Source of the DNA: Cheiracanthium punctorium
Taxonomy: Eukaryota > Arthropoda > Arachnida > Araneae > Cheiracanthiidae
Length of the DNA: 64,000 nucleotides
Direction of reading: 5' to 3'
Assembly (NCBI GenBank): GCA_038373885.1
Contig: JAWZYV010013138.1
Location: 230,167 to 294,166, forward strand
The notes beneath the pieces were generated by a model that saw only the letters and a program-made list of their open reading frames with translations, did no database searches and was not told the origin of the DNA. This document shows, piece by piece, positions 54,791 through 64,000 of this stretch. The position numbers and the translations under genes are program-made. Within the stretch, counting starts at the first letter, position 1. Each line of letters opens with the position of its first letter.

Positions 54791-55542
54791 AGTATGGAAA
54801 TTTGCAACACTTTGCACCACTTGAAAATATTTTACTTTAGAAAGTGATTTGTTCACAATAAATCATTTTCTAAACTAAAATATCCAGGATACAGATAAGT
54901 TTAGAGGAGATGGAGGACAATATAATGTATTGTATTGTGAAGTATTTCCAGGAATCGGATCGACATACATAATCGGACACCCAGGCCCCGGATATTTTCA
55001 AAAACCACTCCACAATCTTTCCTAGTAGATTATTATTTAAACTGACCCTAATTAGCGCATCTCAAAATCCTTTTACATTACACAAATATTTCCCCAAGGC
55101 CTCAGCAAGCAAAAAATTTCGGTGGGTGGAGGGGATTTGTAGTGCTAAAATTAAATTAACTGATCTCTAGAATCAACGCAAATAAACTGATAATGCATTT
55201 ACTGAAATTTTGGAGGGGGGGGGGTCAAACCCACATGATCCTCTCCCCTGTTAACGACCTTGCACGTTTCTGTAAAATCTCGAAAGCTACTTTTAAGAGT
55301 TCTTCAGGTTAACGCTTAAAATATTTCACATGAATAAAATTCTTTGAAAAAAGTTCATCGAAGAAAGTTCTTCGCATTTTTTTTTCCCCCCGCAGAAAAC
55401 ATATCAGAAAAAAAAGTTTTTTGTGCAAGAATATTGCTGTAAATTCCCTGAATTTTTTTTTAATTAAGCATGACTAAATTTGCACGCTTTTACACAAATG
55501 CAGTTATTTTTAAAAATTAAGAGATATATGTAAATTTAATTA

Positions 55543-55887
55543 CAGTTTAACTTCGATATCTCGAAATCGAAATTCTTGATATCTCAATAAATGTGTTTTC
55601 CATTACAATTTGAATCCCGCCCCACCAGTGGCACCTGGGAGACGGAAAGTGCGTGGTTCGAAACTAGGTCCGTCCGCCAACCTAACCGTTCGAAGTTTTC
55701 CGAAACTTTGCATAAATACGGGTTAGGACCTCTTAGAAAGTCCCCCACGAGGGCAAACCCACCCCCGGCCTAGATGCCTATCGTAGATAATTGGCCGTAA
55801 TTTACATTTTCATTTACAAACTGATTCCCTTTAATTTCAACTCGTTATCTCAAAAAGTCTAGTGTTTCTGGCCAACATGTTTTGCTG
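55543..55887. mobile_element. pogo-like MITE interrupted by a SINE
   Basis: CAGTTTAACTTCGATATCTC at the left, following TA, and TTTTGCTG followed by TA at the right mark the ends. TATCTCGAAATCGAAATTC and TTCAACTCGTTATCTCAAA are typical of these ATATCTC-rich Tc1/pogo termini and resemble the MITE at 17132. The SINE at 55632-55800 splits it. Confidence 0.5.
55632..55800 (+). repeat. tRNA-derived SINE, copy 11
   Basis: Landmarks: CTGGGAGACGGAAAGTGC, GGTTCGAAACTAGGTC (B box), CCGCCAACCTAACCGTTCGA, TTTGCATAAATACGGGTTAG, GACCTCTTAGAAAGTCCCCC, GGCCTAGATGCC, AATTGGCCGTAA. The A-box part is truncated. Confidence 0.65.
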
Positions 55888-55889
55888 TA

Positions 55890-58600
55890 AAAATATTAAT
55901 CGAATTGTTATTTTATGCAATATTAATATTTTAAATCACAATAAAGTGAGAAAAATGCAATTGAAATGTTTATAGGTAGAACCACTTTACAACAAAAATT
56001 TTCTTTTGAGAAAAACGATTTTGAAGGCGCGCAGTAAAGTGGCATACCGAAACTTTATCGCTTGTTTCTACGGCTTTAAAAAGATTCTACTTTCATAATA
56101 ATTCATGTGGTGATAGTACTTACTGAAAGCTAAACGATGCCACCGTATCTCAATTTCGAAAAAAATTGTTGTGAAGTGTACCCCTGGAAGCTTCAGTTCA
56201 TAATAATAATAATAATAAATTATAAAAATCTCCTAAAGAGAACGTAAAAAATGCGCTATTAAATTTTTTTATAAAGTCAAGCACTCATGAAGAAAATTAA
56301 CCACTTTCTTTTAAAATCTAAAATAAAAAATATCGTCAGAAAAATATAATCGGTCAGCTTATAATTTGCCAAGACACACAAAAAAAATAATTATTTTTAG
56401 CGAAACCAACCTTGATAAAAATTCACTTTTTTGTAATACTCCAAGATAGTTTTGAACGAGGTTTCCACAAACGTGATGAATAATTTTATAAAGCAAGCTC
56501 ATTTACTAATAATTCATAGTGAAAGTGTCACTTTTAAAATTTCAACTTTAACAAAAAAGAGTTTAATATTATGTTTATTATTCGCCTTATTAATTAATCT
56601 GTTCAAAAGTTAAAGAGTTGAATTCTGATCCATATAAATCTGTAACTCAAAAATCAGTTTAGAACACATACTATTAGTTTATTTTAATAGTTTATATTAA
56701 TGCTGGTTCCATCCATGGATTCAATAGCGATTTGTATAAAGATTCAAAATAAGAGAAGTTGCGGTGGCTTACGATACGCCACTGTATATAACATACAAAT
56801 CTACACGCAAATATAAAATTTTTATTGTATTTATTTTATTTACTTATTTTACAAGATAAAAGTGAAATTTTCGGAAAGACGATATAGACACTGTATACCA
56901 TAATTTTTATTTACTTTGCAGTAAAATAACTGAATTAAAATTCACAAAAGTTAGTTATTTTTTCCACAATGATATAAAAATTAAATTGTCAGTCAAGATT
57001 AATCAGTTTCTTTTAACTTATATTCCATTTTTACATCTATCCCCAGCCATCTTCATACTAGACTGGAGAGGGCTTTGTTCTATCAGAGGGGCTGGTTATT
57101 ATTATTATTTAATTTTTAAAAATTTTTCTTTTTTTTACCCTAAGCAAAATGTAATAAATTCTAATTCCCTTGCAGCTGTTAATCTTCTTGGTGTGCATAG
57201 CTATGAACTCTTAGCTAAAGAGGGCCGGTTAATCCAGTTAGATTTCTCTATGTAGTGCGAATTCTCACTCGTTGTATATGTAAAGTATGTTACCAAATAA
57301 ACAAACTATGTAGTTGACTAATTCTTAAATTACAAAAAAATAAAAATAAAAACAAATCTTACTGCTAAATTTTTATAAAGATTAAATCGTGCATATTGTG
57401 TTCAATTGAATCTATTTATAAATAAAAAGTATATTTAGAATTTATTCAAATTTGCCCTCTAAGAAACAGAAAAGTATTAATTTTATTTTATTTTATTCGG
57501 AAGAAGTTAAAAGTTAAATTATCTAATTAACCACTTAGTTATAAAAATATTTTTTTTACTTTCTCAACAGTTATAAGAGTTCAAGTAAGGATTACTGTGA
57601 TAAAATAATTTTAAAGACATAGAATACTTATTTTATAAATTGCATAACACACTAACTTATAAATAAATAAAATACGACCAGTTTAAAATATTTCTAATTA
57701 AAATGAAAATTTTTAGTTAAAGCGTTTAAATATTCATAGGTTTATACATATTTTGAATGCCAGAGATGATGAACTGTAAAATAATTTTATAAATATTTTG
57801 TCATGTCAAATTATTACACAAGTAAATATACATTTTAAAAAGTTTCCGTAGTAAACAAAATCTGAAATTTCCTTTCGCCCGAGTCGTAAATCTCTTTAAA
57901 AAATATCAATTAAGACTTATAAATTTTGCAGCTCTATGAATAAAAGTAATACAATGGGAAATTTTATTTTACATTTATGACACAAAAGCTTTTTGTGAAT
58001 TAAAAGACTTAATTTACATACAATTACATTAAATCTGTGTTTAATTTAAATTTGCATTAATGCAATTTGAAAGTTTATAAAAACATACCTTTCGTCCTCA
58101 CTCCAATTACTAAATCGTATTTGATAAATATACAAAAAAAAAAAATCGAAACTGCAACGAAAGAATATATTTTAAAAATGTATATCCTGTCCTGTTATTT
58201 AGCGGGAATGACATATAATGGGGTGAACAACATGTTACTTATCAATGGTTTAAAAGCAAGAGCACATTTAAAAGTACTCATAGTGTTTAAAAGACCAATT
58301 AGGAGAAAATTTAGATTAATTCATAGAGTACTCAGACAGTTAATATAATTTAAAATACAATAATGTTGTACAACATTTCATAGTATCAGAATGTGAGGTC
58401 ATAAAGTCCGACTTCAGCTTCAACTCAAAAAGTTATGACTCTGGGTCCGCAGCCATGATTAAAAGTGCACTCCAAACCATTACGAGCATTCATGTCTAAG
58501 GACATTTAATGATACATATGTATCATTAAAATGCTGTTAATAAATAAACTTTAAAGTAGTATTTTAAAATTACTGAGACAGAACAAGTGACTCAGTTTTT
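55890..58600. other. AT-rich stretch, no gene seen
   Basis: One of the most AT-rich parts of the window. The frames at 56986-57255 and 58067-58348 (up to 93 codons) have no family motif and biased, lysine/isoleucine-rich composition, so I leave them as chance frames. Confidence 0.45.
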
Positions 58601-59073
58601 TAAATATGTGCTTTATTTTAAAACTATTTTTATTTTTAAATAGCGTAGAATGTGGTCATTCAAAATTTGTGCTCAAAATAGTTACAATTCTTTTTTATAA
58701 GGAAGGGGGGGGGGCAGGGGGCGCGAATTCCTTCGAGAGGAAAATATTTACTAGTAAAAATACGCTTCAAATAAAATTGCATGTTCATGCAATTCGGAAT
58801 TGGTATTCAAGCTTTGTACCCTTCCTGAAAAATATTTCTGGATCCGGCCTTGGGCATAGTATATTTGTACAAATACATAACAAAAAGCAAGTGCCTAGAA
58901 TATATAATTCAATGCTTTAGAGAAAGAAACTGACCATATTTTTAATAATAACATATATTAATTAAAGCTTTTAAACACATAAAAAATATATATATGAATG
59001 TAATTTACATATAACTTACTTGAACAGGCGCCAGTCGATTTTGTTTATGAAAATCTGAATGCTTAGTTATCCT

Positions 59074-59105
<32 letters not shown>

Positions 59106-60135
59106 TTATCATTATCAAAAATATCACGACATAAAGCACACTGTACTTTATATCTTGTGCTTTTGGCACCAACGATGTTCTTTTTAGGAAACATAAAGCT
59201 AAAAGTGAAATTAAACTTTTATAAACTTCACAATGATATGCTATGCTGCCGTTACAAGAAAAAAAATGCCCACTATTCTAAACTCTGTCTAACTCACTGG
59301 CACAATAACAAGTGTTGGAAAAGTGATGTACTATGGGTTTGCGAAGAAAAAATAAAAATACACGGGATATTTAGAAGAACCATTTCTTTCTCATCATTCT
59401 GTCATTGAGGACCAATAAAAATACAAAAACCGTATTTCTGAAAAAAAGAACATCCACCATTTGCTTGTGTAAGCAAAGCCATACTTCCCTTCCCTCGAAA
59501 TTTTTTATCTACCCGACTGGTCTAATTAACGGTCACTGTCTCCCCCATCCCGACCACCCACACCCATATTCTACTTTTCTATGGTGTCGGCGACAAAATG
59601 CACAATCGTTTAAGCAATTTTAAGCAATTAAAAGAGCCTCGAATAGAATGTGGTCGCACATGTGGTCTCATAAATTTGTCGTTTGAAGAATAGACTGGCA
59701 CTTTTGTTACCTTAAGATTGATGTCTTGCTGCAAATCCAGTAAAATGCCTCCTGAGAGTGGGATCACAGATTTCAAGTATACACTATTCGAATTTGAAGT
59801 CTCCCCCGCCGTTCGTCAACACATCACAGTATTGGAAGATGCAGGAAGTGGCTGTTTTTCGACAAGAAAAGGATCGCAGAGATAAGAGACGAATGAAAAT
59901 GGGAAGTAGTTTTAGCCATTATTCAGAAGTTCTGAGGAATATACCCCCCCCCTCCACTCCCCCAATGAGCTATCTCCCAGAAATGTAAACATTTCCGCTT
60001 CAATCTCCAATACTCATTTGCCTTTCATGTGTATTTAAAAAGTACAAAATTAATTTTTTTAAATCGCAAAATCAAAATTAAAACTCAGCTAAAATATAGA
60101 TTTCTTCTTATGAAAATTCCCCGACGAATTAATCA
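58600..60135. other. intergenic stretch with low-complexity tracts
   Basis: G tract near 58706-58715, T tract 59071-59103, C tract near 59944-59950. Short frames here show no recognisable motif. Confidence 0.4.
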
Positions 60136-60517
60136 AATAGCCCCGATGGGGGGTCACAAGTTCCCCGACGGGGGGGGGCACGTGCCCCCCCGGACCCCCC
60201 ATTGGAGCCACCCCTGGAGCGTTTTGCAGTGAAAAATGATAGAAATTGCTTTCTTCCTTTTTTGGAGCATAAAATCGCTCAACGTAATTGAGAGAGTAAT
60301 ACATACGACATAATATCTTATTAAGTATGTTGAAAAATTTGTATTATCATATTTTCATTAATATGTAATTTAAGAAGTATTTCCTTTATACCCTCCCTTT
60401 CAACTGACAAGAGGGTAAATCTGTAATTTGTTTTTCTGTTCTAAAGTTTTATAGAACTTTATAAATACTATTTTATATGCTCTGGTAAAATATAAATGAA
60501 TATTTGAAATATCTAGG

Positions 60518-60620
60518 GATGCACTTGATATCCGGCTGATTTATCAATATCCGAAATATCAACGGATATCCGAATCACAATCACTGGATATCCGGCTCAC
60601 GACTAAATAAGGTCTATCAA
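60518..60620 (+). repeat. hAT-like terminus fragment with GGATATCCG repeats
   Basis: TAGGGATGCACTTGATATCC starts a cluster of CGGATATCCG and ATATCCGGCT motifs like those at the ends of the 24675 family. The other end is not found. Confidence 0.4.
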
Positions 60621-60958
60621 CAGTCCACTAAGTCCGTATTTTTTAAATAAAAATTACTCTCAGTAATGTTTTCTTCTTAATATTTTTACTACTCACAGTT
60701 TAAAAAAATTTTAAATACTCTTAAGTGCTTTCCTTTATCATTTAAAACCGCAACCTATGAGAACAGCAGTTTTGCTTTGAAATTAATCTGAAAAATCGGA
60801 GCTTAATACCTTTATTTTCTGATTCTAAAATAAGACATTAAGTTGCTCATTAAAATGTGACTTTCTATTAAATATATTTTTCTTCTAAGTTAAACAATTA
60901 AACAGACCTATTTTCATTTTTTGTTTTTTAAATTGTACGTTAAAACTTTGTACTTATG

Positions 60959-61288
60959 TAGGGTGCCGAAGCCCGAGCCCGAAATTTCAGCTAATAGGTA
61001 TATAAAAGTCAATGACTTCATTGGTAGAATATCATAAATTTTGCCGTTTGTGCAAATTAAAGACAAATATAACAGCGAACTATTAATGCACTACATAATT
61101 CGTTACATTAAAGTTTATCATATAATATTAATTAGTTTATTTCCCTCATGAATCACTTTTTAAAATCCGTTTACAAGGAATGCGTTCGATAAAAGAGAAA
61201 TTTCTCACAAGCACTCTCAGCCCGAGCCCAAACCAGGCTCAGGTTGAGTCGATCTCATCTCTAGTGCCCAAACCCCTGACTTATGGCT
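60959..61288. mobile_element. possible hAT-like element with GCCCGAGCCC ends
   Basis: TAGGGTGCCGAAGCCCGAGC at the left and CAGCCCGAGCCCAAACCAGG near 61218 at the right. The candidate flanks TACTTATG and GACTTATG agree at seven of eight positions if the element ends at CCCCTG (about 61278). The inverted repeats are weak, so this is tentative. Confidence 0.25.
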
Positions 61289-61530
61289 CACCAACTAGCG
61301 ATGAGTGCAACTCTTTCCCCCTCAATAATTTTAAGAACTTATCCGTTCTGAAAAGTTTTGTGCGCCTGTTTCCCCCCCCCCCCTTTTTAAAAAGAAATTA
61401 AATCCGGTCTATTTTTACCATTTAATCTTCCCAATATTATGTAAGATGTACTTTGAAGAGATTTAATTAACAACTCAACACTTATTCAAGTCGAAAAATT
61501 GCAATTAATTATATTTTTTAACACTGCTTC

Positions 61531-62450
61531 CCAGACAGCACATAAGCTTAAATCAAGCTTGACATTTCTTTGAATTTGACTCATTAATACAAGCTTGACA
61601 GTTCAATTCATTTTAAGCTTGCAGCAAGCTTGGAGAAGTCATTTGAACTGTCATGCTTGAATACAACTTGATTACTGCTTGATTTGGAAAGCCACATCCA
61701 CATAACAAATAATTTATCATCAGTCATAAATGTACTTGACCACAGAATTAAAAAAAAAGATTCTATATTTCCAAATATTGAAATTCTTCAAAATAAAATG
61801 CAATTATACTACGAAATTGATTTCAAAATCAGTCGTTTGTCTCGATTTTGGCCAGTATTGCCCAACATAAGTGTGGCGATATTGAAAGTTTTAAAACGTG
61901 TGCTGCTTTTAAGTTTATATTATGCTTATTTCCCTATTAGTAGAGTCCCTAAATCACACATAACATTATTTCAATTTTGATTCATCCCATGGAAAAATAA
62001 AATAAACAGATCAACACATCGGCCATTGATCGATCTCGCCGGAAAACGGCTTGATAACCATAGCAGTCACTTCAAACTTTAGTCATATCAGCGCAACTTA
62101 GGTTGGCCGAGTGGTTAGGACGCTGGCTTCCCAACCCTTAGATACCGAGTTCGATTGCGGATGCTTGATGGTGACAGATTAAAATAACTTGAAATTTCAG
62201 CGTAGAGGGGAAAATGCGTAGAAAAATAAAATATGTGAGACGAGTTCGCCGACGGGCGCCCCGTGTATTTAGGAAATTTTTTAAGCTTGCTATGTCAAGC
62301 TTAATACAAGCTGGGCAAGTGTAAACTAGAACACTTGATTCAAGCTTGCATTAAGCTTACACGCTTGAAATTTTCAAGCTTAATTCAAGTTTATTGACTT
62401 GATAAATCAAGCTTGCTGCAAGTTTGATGCAAGTTTGCTGTGCTGTCTGG
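61531..62450 (+). mobile_element. complete TIR element with AAGCTTG subterminal repeats and internal tRNA-like segment
   Basis: Perfect 12-bp inverted ends CCAGACAGCACA / TGTGCTGTCTGG. About 150 bp at each end is dense in CAAGCTTG, AAGCTTGA and TCAAGCTT motifs in both orientations. The centre is homologous, in inverted orientation, to 1-796. A tRNA-like segment at about 62095-62165 separates the two subterminal clusters asymmetrically. No transposase and no clear flanking duplication. 920 bp. Confidence 0.7.
62095..62165 (+). repeat. tRNA-like segment inside TIR element
   Basis: GGTTGGCCGAGTGGTTAGGA holds a good A box. After 30 nt, with CTTCCCAAC as a possible anticodon loop, ACCGAGTTCGATTGC gives a B-box-like sequence. 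Acceptor ends do not pair well (GCGCAAC against GCGGATG), so a functional tRNA is unlikely. The arrangement suits a captured tRNA or SINE head. Confidence 0.45.
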
Positions 62451-62479
62451 ATAAGTAGAAAAATTCTATATATTTTGAA

Positions 62480-62905
62480 CCAACTTAATTCCAAAAGCCA
62501 GAATTTTCGAAGATTTTCTTCTAGTGACGTCTGTGTTACTTTAATACGTATTTTGTTAACAATGTGCAGAAAATTTTAATCTTGTGATTAACCTTATTCC
62601 AAAGAGTAGAGTTTCGGAATTTTTTTTCAAGTGATGTTTGGGTTATTTCAATATTGTGTCTGCATTGTATACGTATAATATTCTAATCCTGTCACCAACC
62701 TTATACAGAAAGGCAAAGTTTTGGAAGATTCTCCTTGAGTCATACCTTTGTTATTTTAATATATTATTTGAATTGTGTAGGGTATTTTAATCTAGTGATC
62801 ACAACTTTATTCCAGAAACCAGAGTTTTTGATGATTTTCTTCAAGCTATAGCTTTCTTATTTTAATATTGCGTCTGCATTATTTAGAATATCTTAAATTT
62901 GGGAG
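62480..62905 (+). repeat. degenerate tandem repeat, four units of about 107 bp
   Basis: Units begin at about 62483, 62591, 62698 and 62803 with variants of ACCTTATTCCAAA.AG.AGAGTTT. They share a TTCAAGTGATG..TGTTATTTTAATATTGTGTCTGCATT-like body. A short terminal duplication, TTGGGAGCAACATTA, appears twice at 62898 and 62924. The array starts directly beyond the TIR of the 61531-62450 element. Confidence 0.65.
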
Positions 62906-63111
62906 CAACATTATATAAAAATTTGGGAGCAACATTAATTAAAAATAAGCATTTTGAAAAAAGTAAAAAGATAAATAAAAAAATCTAGTCATAAGATTTT
63001 CTAGGTTAATTATGTGTTACTGCATAAAACTGTACATTTTGACTTATTAATTGCAATAAGAAACTGAGTTAGTACAGCCTGTGCTTTATAATTAAAGGTT
63101 TATTTTTTACA

Positions 63112-63240
63112 CTAGATAATCCGCACGGCGTTGCCCGTGAACCCCTTAAATTATGCGATTTACAAAATCTGACATGTAAACTGCAACTCCAGATTAGTAC
63201 TCTAGACCGCAATTATGTAACAGAATGTGCAGATAATGGT
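63112..63240 (-). mobile_element. Helitron 3' terminus, second family
   Basis: On the minus strand a hairpin (CACGGGCAACGCCGTG) is followed by CGGATTAT and the terminus CTAG, with T as the next base. This has the same architecture as the Helitrons at 35240 and 41607 but a different sequence. The 5' end is not identified, so the right boundary is arbitrary. Confidence 0.5.
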
Positions 63241-63604
63241 TCCAGAGTTTCAGGTACGTACTTACAAACGCACCACTAAAAACAACTCACTGCTGTGACG
63301 TCACACATTTCTCCCATTTGAAAAAACGGAAGGGGAGTTTCGCATAGTATTCGAATGGCAGAACAATTTTTCACAAAATAATTTTTTAAACCACAGTTTT
63401 TAAGTAATTTTTTTAAAAAATTGGCCAGGTATTGTAAAAGGAATAGATATAGATGAAGAAAAATAAACATATAATTTGCTTTAAAATTGCTGGAGTTATT
63501 AAATATTTCAATCAATTAATCAAATTAGCTTGTAAAATCCAGGATTTTCGATTTAAATTTCTGAAAATTAGGAAATGTTAGGTCATTAAACGTATTAAAT
63601 ACCA

Positions 63605-63735
63605 TAAAAATTTTCATGAAAAGGCCCCATTGGGAAAAACGCGCCAAATAAAGAAATATCGCCAAATTTGGCGCTAAAAATAAGTCCCCAAAATTAGGTT
63701 TTCGAAGACCTACGACCCATAGAACCCGAGATTTC
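63605..63735 (-). repeat. inverted relative of the 10500-10665 repeat
   Basis: GCCCCATTGGG, CGCGCCAAATAAAG, ATATCGCCAAATTTGGCGCT and CGAAGACCTACGACCCATAGAACC correspond, complemented and in reverse order, to the plus-strand copy at 10500-10665. Confidence 0.5.
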
Positions 63736-64000
63736 CAGGACATTACATATCAATGCAACAAAAAGCAAAATTTAACTATTTAACGCATAGAATACGATTT
63801 AAACTATTTTAAACCCCAGAACAGCGGGTTGCTCCCAAAATTCGTAACACAGGGTAAGAAAATGTCCGTTTTAGAACGGTTTTTAATTAATAATTAAAAA
63901 AAGTAATTAAAATTTTAAAATTCTGATTCTCAGGTGCACATTATCGGCATTCATGGGCTTATATATTCAAATTTTCAGAGTTCTGTGTGCAGTAGATTTT

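Noticed and set aside
54487..54847. Overlapping open frames of 93-107 codons on both strands
   Set aside because: They coincide with C/G-rich repeat fragments (CCCCGACGGGGG), which keep frames open by composition. No family motif.
58067..58348. 93-codon plus-strand open frame
   Set aside because: Lysine- and isoleucine-rich composition in a very AT-rich region, no motif, no splice or promoter context.
62095..62165. Functional tRNA gene
   Set aside because: A and B boxes are present but the acceptor and anticodon stems do not pair convincingly. It is kept only as a tRNA-like segment.
1..64000. CRISPR arrays, prokaryotic operons or prophage-like modules
   Set aside because: Repeat spacing, codon context and gene content are eukaryotic. 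The tandem arrays here lack the short direct-repeat and unique-spacer pattern.

Overview
The window is eukaryotic, AT-rich and dominated by transposable elements. I find no complete host gene, no rRNA, no convincing functional tRNA gene, no CRISPR array and no operon-like organisation. The mixture (tRNA-headed SINEs, BEL/Pao and Ty3/gypsy LTR elements, mariner and pogo-like relics, hAT MITEs, Helitrons, Penelope-type hammerhead sequence, C-tract-rich GGCGTAGCCAGGG-type repeats) points to an arthropod. A chelicerate such as a spider is my guess from repeat style only, with no database check.

Layout. 1-796 is part of a TIR element whose inverted relative lies at 61531-62450, so the window is almost bracketed by two opposed copies. 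840-1930 holds a decayed transposase-like coding remnant. 1924-7632 is a large fold-back repeat made of serial units. 8929-9453 is a head-to-head pair of Penelope-like ends, each with a hammerhead ribozyme motif. 9764-15700 is a mosaic of hAT, SINE and small MITE fragments. 15857-19218 is a second long inverted repeat (about 1.2-kb arms) around a pogo-like MITE and an LTR-like block. 19500-26460 carries SINEs, a hAT element and degenerate tandem repeats. 26549-26590 is the only place I see a plausible host coding exon (minus strand, ATG and perfect GTGAGT donor). 27385-28626 is a dead mariner.

The best preserved part is 32309-48888. A Ty3/gypsy element (minus strand, 481-bp LTRs differing at 7 sites) is broken by a 1300-bp Helitron, a stop, a frameshift and loss of most of the integrase. 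Its gag and pol share one frame separated by a UGA-CUA stop, a known readthrough context. Next to it a hAT element (41407-42602, perfect 8-bp TSD) contains another copy of the same Helitron. Then comes a nearly intact BEL/Pao element (42655-48888, minus strand) whose 283-bp LTRs look identical, with a 5-bp TSD and only one stop and one frameshift in its polyprotein.

48889-64000 is again a mosaic: SINEs, a hAT MITE with perfect TSD (51330-52198), several short TIR elements, one MITE interrupted by a SINE, and a 108-bp degenerate tandem array (62480-62905). Nesting gives a relative order: SINE into pogo-like MITE, Helitron into gypsy, Helitron into hAT, gypsy into a GGCGTAGCCAGGG repeat.
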